DNA from: Kordiimonas gwangyangensis DSM 19435 = JCM 12864
GTDB taxonomy: Bacteria > Pseudomonadota > Alphaproteobacteria > Sphingomonadales > Kordiimonadaceae
DNA: 64,000 bases
Reading direction: 5' to 3'
NCBI RefSeq assembly: GCF_000375545.1
Contig: NZ_AQXF01000006.1
Coordinates: 124,001 to 188,000 of the forward strand
Below are positions 36,753 to 45,053 of this stretch, in pieces. Numbering within the stretch: position 1 is the first letter of the stretch; every line of letters starts with the position of its first letter. A model generated the notes under the pieces. That model did no database searches and was not told the origin of the DNA. It was given only the letters and a program-made list of their open reading frames with translations. A program made the translations under genes and the position numbers.

Positions 36753-37024
36753 AAGGTTCGTTTTGCACGAATGATGCGCACGATTTCCCGGCGGTGAATA
36801 AGACTTGCACCTGCTTCCACTGCCCAATCAATGCGCGGCCCAAATAGGTCGAAGTGCTCCTTCGCGCTGCCGCGCAATTGAAGCCAAACAGGCTCAAGCC
36901 CAATCTGGAAGCCAAATTCTGTCAGTTCACAGGTGCCGTCAACACCGGGAATGTCTGACAGCAGGTGTGATGAAGGACCAAAGCGGTGCCCCCAATCAAG
37001 GGGCCGATCAAGAAATATAGCCAT
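36737..37024 (-). CDS. DUF4031-like small protein
   Basis: The 95-aa product begins MAIFLDRPLDWGHRFGPSSH and has HLLSD, ELTEFGFQIGL, WLQ, HFDLFGPR and AVEAGA in the order seen in DUF4031 proteins. Function is unknown. No ribosome site is visible. The start codon follows immediately after a 10-bp hairpin (37025-37053), which may control its translation. It lies downstream of the aminotransferase on the same strand and overlaps the cytochrome gene's end by 16 bp. Confidence 0.6.
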   Translation of the reverse strand: MAIFLDRPLDWGHRFGPSSHLLSDIPGVDGTCELTEFGFQIGLEPVWLQLRGSAKEHFDLFGPRIDWAVEAGASLIHRREIVRIIRAKRTFYSFG

Positions 37025-37053
37025 GGGCTAACGATGCCAAAGTTCGTTAGCCC
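37025..37053 (-). promoter_or_regulatory. Hairpin abutting a start codon
   Basis: Arms 37044-37053 and 37025-37034 (GGGCTAACGA/TCGTTAGCCC in minus-strand sense) with a 9-nt loop. It lies between the aminotransferase stop (37068) and the ATG at 37024, with no T-run, so it is not a standard intrinsic terminator. Confidence 0.6.
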
Positions 37054-37067
37054 CGGCAAGTCGTGTG

Positions 37068-38258
37068 CTAGAGCACACCAGCGATTGCGCGTGCTACGTA
37101 AGGGATATTCTCGTCCGTCAGGCCCGCAACGTTGATGCGGCCATTGGAAGGGAAGTAGATGGACTTGTCTTTTTGGATTACGGCAACCTGCTCTGCCGTC
37201 AGGTTTAGAAGCGAGAACATGCCGGTCTGGCGCGCGACACCTGAGAAACGTTCACCGCAGCCTTCACGCACAAATGCGTCAGCCAGACCACGACGCAGGC
37301 CGTTCACCCGGTCACGCATGCTCGAGAGTTCCATGATCCACGACGCTTTCAGGTCGCTGTCCTCAAGGACGGTTGTTGCGAGCGCCGCGCCATGTGCTGG
37401 CGGCATGGAATAGTTCTCGCGCGCCAGACGGGCGAGATTGGTGCCGAGTGCATCTTTGGTATCAGCGCGTGTACCTTTAACAAACAGGGCGCCAGTACGT
37501 TCCCGGTAAAGGCCGAAGTTTTTCGAGCAGGAGTAGGACAGAAGCGCTTCAGGTTGCGCGGAGAAGATGTGGCGTACGGACTCAGCGTCGTCATCAAGGC
37601 CCGCTGCAAAACCCTGATAAGCCATATCGAGGAACGGGATCAAACCTTTCTCAAGCAACAGGTCAGATACACGCTTCCAGTCAGCAACTGCGAGGTCTGC
37701 ACCCGTCGGGTTATGGCAGCAAGCATGCAATAGGACCACATCACCCGCTTGGGCATCGCCAAGCGAAGCCAGCATTGCTTCAACATCAACGGACGCCGTT
37801 GCCTGATCATAATAAGCATACTGCTTGTGTTTAAGGCCCGCAGCAGCCAATGTCGGCACATGGTTTGCCCAGGTTGGGGTACTGACCCACACGGTGGTTT
37901 CAGGCTTGGCGTAGGCAATCAGTTCGAAAGCGAGGCGAAGGGCGCCACAACCGCCCGGAGTTTGAATACCTGCAAGATGATCACCGAGGTTGGCACGCAG
38001 GTCATCGCCAAACACAAGCTTGGCAACGGCATCCGTGAAGCCCGGCCAGCCACTAGGGGCAATATAGACTTTGCTGCCCTCGTCTGCACAAAGGCGGCCA
38101 TATGCCTGTTGCACAGCACCCAGAATGGGTGTCTTGCCCTCCGCCGTCTTGTAAACGCCAACGCCAAGGTCAACCTTTTCCGGGTTGGTGTCGGCTTTAA
38201 ACAGGGCGGAAAGACCAAGGATCGGGTCAGCAGGCAACTTATCTAGGTGGGAAAACAT
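37068..38258 (-). CDS. Aromatic/aspartate aminotransferase
   Basis: The 396-aa fold-type I PLP enzyme is of the AspC/TyrB subgroup Iγ-like type. VDLGVGVYKTAEGKTPIL is its N-terminal mark. The PLP lysine is K246 in YSCSKNFGLYRERTG. HACCHNPTGAD and FLDMAYQGFAAG give the Asn and Asp/Tyr cofactor contacts. The C-terminal GMFSLLNL replaces the common GMFSFTGL. It transfers amino groups between aspartate or aromatic amino acids and 2-oxoglutarate. ATG 38258 has GAGGCC upstream; the in-frame leader to 38393 carries palindromes and is likely regulatory. The DUF4031-like gene may be co-transcribed. Confidence 0.9.
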   Translation of the reverse strand: MFSHLDKLPADPILGLSALFKADTNPEKVDLGVGVYKTAEGKTPILGAVQQAYGRLCADEGSKVYIAPSGWPGFTDAVAKLVFGDDLRANLGDHLAGIQTPGGCGALRLAFELIAYAKPETTVWVSTPTWANHVPTLAAAGLKHKQYAYYDQATASVDVEAMLASLGDAQAGDVVLLHACCHNPTGADLAVADWKRVSDLLLEKGLIPFLDMAYQGFAAGLDDDAESVRHIFSAQPEALLSYSCSKNFGLYRERTGALFVKGTRADTKDALGTNLARLARENYSMPPAHGAALATTVLEDSDLKASWIMELSSMRDRVNGLRRGLADAFVREGCGERFSGVARQTGMFSLLNLTAEQVAVIQKDKSIYFPSNGRINVAGLTDENIPYVARAIAGVL

Positions 38259-38286
38259 GGCAGGCCTCATGATGTCAGATATATCT

Positions 38287-38329
38287 GGACACAAATTTGT
38301 TTCAATTGAAACTAAATCATATTGTGTCC
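38287..38329. promoter_or_regulatory. Nested inverted repeats upstream of the aminotransferase
   Basis: Outer arms GGACACAA (38287-38294) and TTGTGTCC (38322-38329) enclose the perfect 12-bp palindrome TTTCAATTGAAA (38300-38311). The block sits 30-70 bp before the aminotransferase start and about 150 bp before the divergent gene at 38482, as expected for an operator. Confidence 0.5.
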
Positions 38330-38481
38330 TCACGCAAGGCCGTACACTAGTCAACTGCACGTCTCGTTCAAGCGCAAAGGCGACCTGTTTCATGAGTTTT
38401 TCTTCGGGCTGTACGGAATTAAACTAATTTTAAATATTCCCTTGTGAATATGCCTGAAAGTTTAGCGATAAGGGCTTTATA

Positions 38482-39996
38482 GTGCGTAGATATTTTGCTG
38501 GTCTGACAATGGCCCTCGTGGTGGCCGTCTCCTTCGCCTTGCCCAGTCGTGGCGATGACGTGCCGGCAGACGCCCTGCGCCTGATCTACCTCTCTTCCTT
38601 GCCAGAAATTGTGCAACCCAAAGACAAGGCCGGGCTGGCAGAATTCGCCACGCTTTTGGCAAAGGAACGCGCGTCCGGGCGCGAGGTTTACTTTATTGAC
38701 GGCGGCGCGTCGCTTGGTCCTTCCGTTCTCGGCGCACTGGATAACGGCGCCCATATGGTCGACATCCTGAATGCGCTTGCGCCAGAATTCATGGCGATCG
38801 GCAAAAAGGAATTTGCCTACGGCTATGACGAGATGGTGGTCAACGCGCTCGCCAGCGCCTTCCCGTTCGTGACATCAAACCTTGTAGACCGCCAAACGGG
38901 GCGCCAGATCGACGGCACCGACCCCTATTTCCTGCTTGAAGGTAACAACCTGACTGTCGGGTTCATTGCCCTCACGTCGGTGAACGCCATTGTTGAATAT
39001 GGTGCCACGCAGGCGCATGCACTCGACATCACGGCAGTTGTCAAACAAACTACCGATGAACTACGCGAACTCGGCGCCCATGCTGTATTCCTGATGGCGG
39101 ATACCGACTTTGATGACCTTGGAGAATTCCGGGCATCAGGAATCGTCGACGGTATTTTTTATACCCACAATTTTGGCAACCCACATTCGCTTGACCATCA
39201 GGGCGTTTTGCATACCGAAGGCCCTCTGGATGGTAAGGCAATCATTCTGGATATCTGGCAGGATGATACAGGCGCGCTTCAAACGGCCGCATCCTTCCCT
39301 TCACTGGCCAACTATGTGCCGGACGAGAACACAGCGCGCCTGATCGCGTCCTACAGGGACAGGCTTAGCGAACGCCTCAGCCCGCCAATCGCAACCATTT
39401 CCACTTCTTTTGACACACTGCGTCAAAACGTCAGAACCTCTGAGAACGCCTTCGGAAACTTCATCGCCGATGCCTTGCGCTACCACCTGAAAGCTGATGC
39501 TGTCCTCCTGAACAGCGGCGCCATTCGCGGAAACAGGTCCTACACAGCTGGCGAACAGCTGAGCCGCGGGGACATTCAGCGCGAACTGCCATTCGGCAAC
39601 CGTACAGCGCTTTTGAAGTTGAAGGGTGCAGACCTAGTCTCGGCGCTTGAACACGGCCTTGATTGTGCGCGTAGCGCCGATGGGTGCGCGCTTCAGGTTT
39701 CGAACCTGACGGTAGAATTCGACTCCAGCGCACCAAAAGGCAATCGCGTGCAGCGCGTTCTCCTTGACACCAAAGCCGTTGACTCGTCGCAATATTATCT
39801 CGTGGGTGTTTCCGACTTCATGGCCGCAGGCAATGACGGATATTATATGCTGACAAACGCTGAACGGGTTGCCATTCGTCATACTAACAGGGCAATGTGG
39901 GACCTTGTTGCAGAACGGGCAGAAAAACTGGGCGAAATCGCGCCGAAAACCGAGGGTCGGCTGAAGGATATGAGCAAGAAAACCCAAGATGAGTGA
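38482..39996 (+). CDS. 5'-nucleotidase-like exported protein with degenerate metal site
   Basis: The 504-aa protein has a signal peptide (1-24). Its two domains match UshA-type 5'-nucleotidases, but the metallophosphatase motifs are lost. The N-terminal D-x-H region reads IYLSSLPEI, the GGD motif reads DGGAS (73-77), and GNHE reads GKKE (107-110). The later His motifs are absent too (MADTDFDD, THNFGNPH). The C-terminal substrate-binding domain is well kept: GNFIADALRYH, NSGAIRG (344-350), RELPFGN and AAGNDGYYML. It is probably a non-catalytic binder of nucleotide-like ligands. The GTG start has AAGGG upstream. It overlaps the hybrid kinase by 8 bp, so it may be that kinase's periplasmic sensor partner. 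Confidence 0.8.
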   Translation: MRRYFAGLTMALVVAVSFALPSRGDDVPADALRLIYLSSLPEIVQPKDKAGLAEFATLLAKERASGREVYFIDGGASLGPSVLGALDNGAHMVDILNALAPEFMAIGKKEFAYGYDEMVVNALASAFPFVTSNLVDRQTGRQIDGTDPYFLLEGNNLTVGFIALTSVNAIVEYGATQAHALDITAVVKQTTDELRELGAHAVFLMADTDFDDLGEFRASGIVDGIFYTHNFGNPHSLDHQGVLHTEGPLDGKAIILDIWQDDTGALQTAASFPSLANYVPDENTARLIASYRDRLSERLSPPIATISTSFDTLRQNVRTSENAFGNFIADALRYHLKADAVLLNSGAIRGNRSYTAGEQLSRGDIQRELPFGNRTALLKLKGADLVSALEHGLDCARSADGCALQVSNLTVEFDSSAPKGNRVQRVLLDTKAVDSSQYYLVGVSDFMAAGNDGYYMLTNAERVAIRHTNRAMWDLVAERAEKLGEIAPKTEGRLKDMSKKTQDE

Positions 39997-42652
39997 CGTA
40001 GCGTTCCGTAGTGGCAAAAAGCGTCGCCTTGGCTTCCGGGTCAAGGGTGTCATCACGCTTTTGCTTCTGCTGCTCGGCTTTGTATCTGCCCTCGCCTACA
40101 CCTCACTGAGGCAGTTCACTGACCAGATCACACGCTTGTCTGAACAATCGCTGCCTGCCCTTTCCACCACTATGGAACTTACTGTCCTGCTTGAATCCGT
40201 GCTTCAAAACGCGGAACGGCTGATGATCGCCGACGTTCAAGCCGAACGTCGCATTGCATATGGTGCCACCAAAGACAGTATCGACGTGGGCACCACGCTG
40301 GTAAACGAGGGCCGGACAGTGGCCGCCACCAAGGACCTAAAGGCCATTCTTTCGGTGCTCTCCACTACCGCAGATGACCTCAATACGCTCATTGAAGAGA
40401 AAATCAATGCTGCCAACAAAGCGCGTTTTGAGAGAGAAGAATTCAATGCATGGGCTGTAGAGGGCCTGCGTACGTCTACCAACGATGGCTCCGAGTATCT
40501 GATGTGGGTGAATGATGTGCGGGCGCTTGTGCTGCAGTCTGCGTCGCTGAACCCTGGGAGCAATGCCCGTATGCAACGCCGCGATGTTCTTGCCATCAAC
40601 CGCCGCCTCACGGCGCTTGAAAAAGACATTGCCTCTCTGCCCGCCCCCGTCCGCGGCCGCGCGAATAGTACCATCAGTGAACTCAAGGAACGCTTGCAAG
40701 GTGAAACCGGTCTGATCACAACCCTGAACAGCTTCAACCAATTGGAGCTGCGTTCAGAAGCACTGGCCCGGCAAATGCGTGTCATCGCTGGGGAGCTGTT
40801 GCGGGAAGCAAACAGTCTGTCGGCTACCGAAAGCTCGAACGCGCAGACATCAACCAATATACTTGTAGACCGCGCCGAACAGGAACTGACTTGGCTTATC
40901 CTTGCGGTGGCGGTGGCCGTGATGATTGCCGGCGGCAGTATCCTTTATATCGACCGCAAGGTGATCAGCCGCCTCTCTCGTCTGACAGACGCGGTGAATA
41001 GTCAGGCTTCCGGCCAGTCCGCCAGTATCCCGGTCGAAGACAATGACGAAATTACCGAAATTGCCTCAGCGGTACGTTATTTCGTCGACGAGATTGAAAA
41101 GCGCCAGAAACGGCTACGGCAAAGTGCGGAACAGGTGCGTGACGTCATCCGCCAATCGCCGCAAGCCATGTGCATCGTGGTCGGCAAAACGCTTCTCTTC
41201 CACAACGATGCCTTTGCCAAGCTGTGGAGTGATTTCAAGGACCGTGAACTGGTCCTGAACCTCATGCCGAGTGAGCATCTTGAGGATACTGACAATGTCA
41301 TCAAGACCGTTCGCCATAAGGTGTCCTTTGACGGCCATGCTGACCGCTACTTTGATCTCGCGTCCACACTTGCTGACTGGGAAGGCAAACGCGCCCGTCA
41401 GTTCATCATGATTGAAGTGACCAATCAGGTGCACGTGGAAGAGACGTTGCTGGCCGCGCGGGAAAAGGCGGAGATGGCTGCAACGGCGAAGTCCTCCTTC
41501 CTCGCGATGATGAGCCACGAGATCCGCTCTCCCATGAACGGCATTATCTCCGTCGCCGAAATCCTGGAGCGCAGCAAACTTGGCAAGGATCAGCGGCAAC
41601 TGGTGAATGTTATCAACCAGTCGGCCGAAACACTCCTGACTATTATTGATGACATCCTTGACCTGTCCAAGATCGAGGCTGGCAAACTCACGATCGATCA
41701 TTTTGGTTTCAATTTGCATGACGTGATTGGCAGTGTCGCCGACCTCCTGCGCCCAACCTTTGACCAGAAGGCCCTGCCTCTCAAAGTCACGCTTGCGCCA
41801 AACCTTCCAACCAACGTTGTTGGGGACGCAAACAGGCTACGACAGATCCTTTTCAACCTTCTCGGTAACGCGGCCAAATTTACTGAAAGTGGCAGTGTGG
41901 AGATCGCCGCGAATCTGACCGGTTCACCAACCGCCTGGAAGCGAGAGGTCAGCATTTCGGTCACGGACAGCGGCATCGGCATCAGCGAAGCAGTGATGGA
42001 ACGGTTATTCCAGCCCTTCGAGCAGGCGGATTCGTCTGTCGCCCGCCAGTATGGTGGCACCGGATTGGGGCTCACGATTTGTCGCCGTCTGGCGCAACTC
42101 ATGAAAGGCGATATCTCTGTTAAGAGTGAGGTTGGGAAGGGCTCGGTATTTACCCTCACTTTGCCGTTCGAGCTGGCATCAAGCGATGCAGATGTAAGTA
42201 CACAAAAGAGTAAAGCACTCCGCACACCCCGCGCCAGCAAAGTGCCCGCAAGCGAGGCTACAAAAACTAAAAGTGCCCCTGCTCAAGCGCGACACGTGCT
42301 CGTGGTGGAGGACAACCGCATCAACCAACTTGTGATTGGCAAGATCCTTAGCGAACTCTCCTGCAGCTTCGACACGGCAGATGACGGCCTGCTCGCCCTG
42401 GAGAAGATGGAAGGCGCGCGCTACGACATGATACTCACCGATCTGCGCATGCCCAATATGGATGGTTTTGCGCTTGCGCGCGCCATACGCGCCAAGGAAA
42501 CAACTGGGCAGCGTATGCCTATCGTGGCTGTGTCAGCCGACGCGATGGAAGATGCGCGGGATTTGAGCACCCGCTCAGGCATTGATGCGTTCCTCACCAA
42601 GCCCATCAAGCTTGAAGAAATTCGCCAGTGCCTCGATACCTATATCGCCTGA
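39989..42652 (+). CDS. Hybrid sensor histidine kinase (TorS-like layout)
   Basis: The 887-aa protein has TM1 (about 18-38), a long helical periplasmic domain (40-300), TM2 (about 302-322), HAMP (325-378), a PAS-like region (385-480), HisKA with His510 in MMSHEIRSPMNG, HATPase (N-box NLLGNAAKF, G1 DSGIGIS, G2 GGTGLGL) and a C-terminal receiver with Asp818 in ILTDLRMPNMDG. Unlike TorS there is no HPt domain, so a separate phosphotransfer protein is implied. The all-helical sensor resembles the TorS type that reads a periplasmic binding protein. Its start codon overlaps the upstream degenerate nucleotidase gene by 8 bp. Confidence 0.92.
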   Translation: MSDVAFRSGKKRRLGFRVKGVITLLLLLLGFVSALAYTSLRQFTDQITRLSEQSLPALSTTMELTVLLESVLQNAERLMIADVQAERRIAYGATKDSIDVGTTLVNEGRTVAATKDLKAILSVLSTTADDLNTLIEEKINAANKARFEREEFNAWAVEGLRTSTNDGSEYLMWVNDVRALVLQSASLNPGSNARMQRRDVLAINRRLTALEKDIASLPAPVRGRANSTISELKERLQGETGLITTLNSFNQLELRSEALARQMRVIAGELLREANSLSATESSNAQTSTNILVDRAEQELTWLILAVAVAVMIAGGSILYIDRKVISRLSRLTDAVNSQASGQSASIPVEDNDEITEIASAVRYFVDEIEKRQKRLRQSAEQVRDVIRQSPQAMCIVVGKTLLFHNDAFAKLWSDFKDRELVLNLMPSEHLEDTDNVIKTVRHKVSFDGHADRYFDLASTLADWEGKRARQFIMIEVTNQVHVEETLLAAREKAEMAATAKSSFLAMMSHEIRSPMNGIISVAEILERSKLGKDQRQLVNVINQSAETLLTIIDDILDLSKIEAGKLTIDHFGFNLHDVIGSVADLLRPTFDQKALPLKVTLAPNLPTNVVGDANRLRQILFNLLGNAAKFTESGSVEIAANLTGSPTAWKREVSISVTDSGIGISEAVMERLFQPFEQADSSVARQYGGTGLGLTICRRLAQLMKGDISVKSEVGKGSVFTLTLPFELASSDADVSTQKSKALRTPRASKVPASEATKTKSAPAQARHVLVVEDNRINQLVIGKILSELSCSFDTADDGLLALEKMEGARYDMILTDLRMPNMDGFALARAIRAKETTGQRMPIVAVSADAMEDARDLSTRSGIDAFLTKPIKLEEIRQCLDTYIA

Positions 42653-42682
42653 TCAGGCAATATAGGCCCGTGCACTGCAACC

Positions 42683-43603
42683 CTAATCGAAAACGACCTC
42701 ATCATTCTCAATACGGATTCTCTCACCGTATTTTTCGGCAACTTTTGCTACGAACTCGGCGTGTTTGTTCTGGTGATTGCGCAGGAACCAATGGAAGTGA
42801 GATTTCAGGTATTCCTGCCTGACCTTGGCCCGCGCGAGATCATTGGGGATGCGAGACATCCGTGGGTCAATGCTGTCAAAACCACCAAAGGGCAGCGCAA
42901 GGCGGGCGCGCACTTGCGATACATAGTCTTCATTAATCTCAATGCCGATGGCGTTGCGATCAAGTTGCTGACAAACACGCAAGGTCGTGCCGCTGCCCGC
43001 GAACGGATCCAGTACCAAATCGCCTTCACTGCTGGATGCAAGCACCATCCGTTCAATCAAGCCCTCAGGCTTTTGGGTGGGGTGTGCTTGGCGGTTGGGG
43101 TTCGAATAGTGCACATGGGAAAATTCCCACACATCGCCAGGGTTTGCGCCGCGCATATTGTTACGCGCACGATAGTACTTCTGCGGCACACGCACAGCAT
43201 CAAGGTTAAAAGTGTTCTGTACGCCTTTGGAGAACAGCAGGATATCATCATGACGCGGCGAAAAACCCTTCGTCTTGCCCATGCCCTGCGTGTAATGCCA
43301 CACGATCCAGTTTTGGAAACGGTAGCCCATATCGCCTTCCAGACAGGCATAGAGGTAGGAGATAAACCGAAAGCCCATGAAGACATAGAGGCTACCACCC
43401 GGTTTGAGCACGCGGTCAGCTTCCCTCAGCCAGCTGTTGGTAAATGCGAGATAGTCAGCGTGGGCAAAACTGTCTGAGCCGGCACCATAGTCCTTGCCAA
43501 GGTTATAGGGTGGATCAGCAATAATGAGGTCGACCGAAGACGCCTGCATTCTTGCAAGCTCTGCCACCGCATCACCTAAAATCACAGATTGTGTTGTGGT
43601 CAT
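42683..43603 (-). CDS. Solitary beta-class DNA methyltransferase
   Basis: The 306-aa N4/N6-amino methyltransferase has motif IV DPPY (30-33) before motif I DPFAGSGTT (199-207), the beta-class order. Between them is the target-recognition segment with NMRGANPGDVWEF and AHPTQKPEGL. No restriction gene, specificity gene or Vsr is adjacent, so it looks like an orphan modification enzyme. It is not CcrM, whose C-terminal extension is missing. The last 60 residues form a helical tail (ARAKVRQEYLKSHFHWFLRN) not in most small beta-MTases. Convergent with the kinase gene; the tRNA fragment lies 105 bp upstream. Confidence 0.88.
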   Translation of the reverse strand: MTTTQSVILGDAVAELARMQASSVDLIIADPPYNLGKDYGAGSDSFAHADYLAFTNSWLREADRVLKPGGSLYVFMGFRFISYLYACLEGDMGYRFQNWIVWHYTQGMGKTKGFSPRHDDILLFSKGVQNTFNLDAVRVPQKYYRARNNMRGANPGDVWEFSHVHYSNPNRQAHPTQKPEGLIERMVLASSSEGDLVLDPFAGSGTTLRVCQQLDRNAIGIEINEDYVSQVRARLALPFGGFDSIDPRMSRIPNDLARAKVRQEYLKSHFHWFLRNHQNKHAEFVAKVAEKYGERIRIENDEVVFD

Positions 43604-43708
43604 ACCCTCATCCGCCCAGTGTTAAGCACTTGACCGTAAGGGCATAACATCTTCCAGCCAAATTGAGGGACGAAAAATTACGCACGCAAGCGGCAGCATA
43701 GGAAAAAG

Positions 43709-43754
43709 TGGCGATCCCGCGAGGACTCGAACCCCGAACCTGCTGATTAGAAGT
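43709..43754 (-). other. 3' half of a tRNA-Arg(TCT) gene, attachment-site remnant
   Basis: On the minus strand the sequence runs from the anticodon loop CTTCTAA through the 3' anticodon stem, variable loop, an intact T-arm (T-loop TTCGAGT with 5-bp stem), acceptor strand CGGGATC, G and CCA. The 5' half is missing: the bases before the loop cannot pair with the anticodon stem and no D-arm follows. Such half-tRNAs are made when a tyrosine recombinase integrates into a tRNA 3' end. The stretch 43604-44124 holds no gene I can support; an in-frame reading across the fragment gives only tRNA-derived sequence. Confidence 0.7.
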
Positions 43755-44124
43755 TTCATAGACCGCATGAGGAAAACTGGCGGTTTTCTCTATTATATCA
43801 ATATAAATCAGCATTTTAAATGCTGCCATTTGGTAAACTAAGCAGTCATTTGTGACCGTTTTCAGCCATTAACTGTGACGCAGCAGTGACACAACTCCCA
43901 TGCCTCGCGCCTTGCAGCTGCATCACGTCTTCAATGAAATCATGCGCCCCGTCCCACTTTCATCCGCGCCGCAAACAGAAGGATAGGTGTACAACTTAAT
44001 GAATGGAATTTAGCAAGAAGGCTCAAGAGCAGGCGATGTACGCTGTTTGCACAGTCCAAGCTATTTCTCCGGGCATCAACGCCTTGACCTGATCGACCCA
44101 AAAAGTTAGCGAAAAAATGGAACG

Positions 44125-44532
44125 CTATTCTGCTTTCTGCCTCACTTTGTGATGGTAGGACATCGCAGGTTCGTGCTTCAGCATGTTGAGGATTTCCGCC
44201 CAAGATCCGTTATCAACTATCCGACGATAGTGTACTTCGTGAAGCTGCTGGGTCTCCCACTTCTCGATCAAAGTGATCTTGCAGTCGTCAGAATTGTTCA
44301 CATAAACCTGCGCCTCAAGGAACCCCTCTTCACTTTGCATGCCAACATCAAGTGTCTGCATGATTTGCATGAATTGATCCAGGTGAGCGCGTTGCAGATC
44401 AAACTCGATTTTCAAAAAAACGGGCGTGTCTCCGATATCCATCGTGTCCGCCTTTGCACCATATGAAAAAAAACCAGCCAGCATCAGTGCCGACGCTACA
44501 ATCATTCTTTGGACAGAACTCTGCCAATACAT
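44125..44532 (-). CDS. Exported antibiotic-biosynthesis-monooxygenase-like (ABM) protein
   Basis: The 135-aa product starts with a signal peptide (cleavage near SYGAKA). A single ABM/quinol-monooxygenase-like dimeric ferredoxin fold follows: FLKIEFDLQRAHLDQFMQIM, SEEGFLEAQVYVNNSD (read in parts) and IEKWETQQLHEVHY. Cytoplasmic members oxidise quinols or degrade haem; exported members are uncommon and their substrate is unknown. CGGAGTAG precedes the ATG. Base composition looks richer in A/T than the left part of the window. It stands alone. Confidence 0.65.
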   Translation of the reverse strand: MYWQSSVQRMIVASALMLAGFFSYGAKADTMDIGDTPVFLKIEFDLQRAHLDQFMQIMQTLDVGMQSEEGFLEAQVYVNNSDDCKITLIEKWETQQLHEVHYRRIVDNGSWAEILNMLKHEPAMSYHHKVRQKAE

Positions 44533-45053
44533 ATCGCTACTCCGTGTCGCAAATCCTAAACGGCGCCTAATATCTCTCGTGTCGTGCTACCAAGATAGTG
44601 GACCAATGGTACATTTCTTGCCGCTTTTTGAGCGGCAAGATGTCTCCAGCGAAGGCAATGTCGGACTCTCTAGCATTGTTCATGACAAAATGATTGGTGA
44701 ACTGCCGCTAGGGCACGGTTGTACTGGCTTAAACCACTCGAAAGACAAATCGGAAGTACAACCTTCTATCGTATTGACTTCGTACCTCTCCTAAATCTCT
44801 GAGACCTATTTGGGTTTTGATACCCTGTTGATTTCCTACAAAACCCATGCACTCTACTTATGTATGGCTGCAAGTAGGGGACCATGTCAGTGAACGCCCC
44901 TTAAAATGTAGCGATCTAGTTGGCGGGCCACGGCGCCGAGGGAACCTTGGGAAAGGTGTGGGAAATCCAAGGTTAAGGGGGAGCAGCGTATCGTGACCCG
45001 CCTGCGGCTCGGGCAAGCCGCAAACTGATGAGAGCCTGGTAATTTTACCTAAA
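44533..45053. other. Gene-free stretch with inverted repeats, possible structured-RNA remnant
   Basis: No convincing coding frame is seen over about 520 bp. The part from about 44890 to 45045 is GC-rich against AT-rich flanks. It contains the perfect pair AACCTTGG (44943-44950) and CCAAGGTT (44967-44974), and a GCGGCT/AGCCGC hairpin near 45004-45021. The run of G- and A-rich single-stranded segments between stems looks like a structured RNA, perhaps a piece of a group II intron domain I, but no domain V or reverse transcriptase is present. This is a guess from appearance. Confidence 0.3.

Noticed and set aside
43608-43829. 73-residue frame near the tRNA fragment
   Set aside because: It reads through the tRNA 3' half; the QQVRGSSPRGIA-type text is a common tRNA-derived artefact.
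44426-44794. Plus-strand frame of 122 residues
   Set aside because: Overlaps the signal-peptide end of the ABM gene and lacks features of a real protein.
44940-45030. Cobalamin riboswitch
   Set aside because: GGTGTGGGAAATCC gave a weak resemblance, but the B12-box core is absent and there is no downstream gene in the right orientation.
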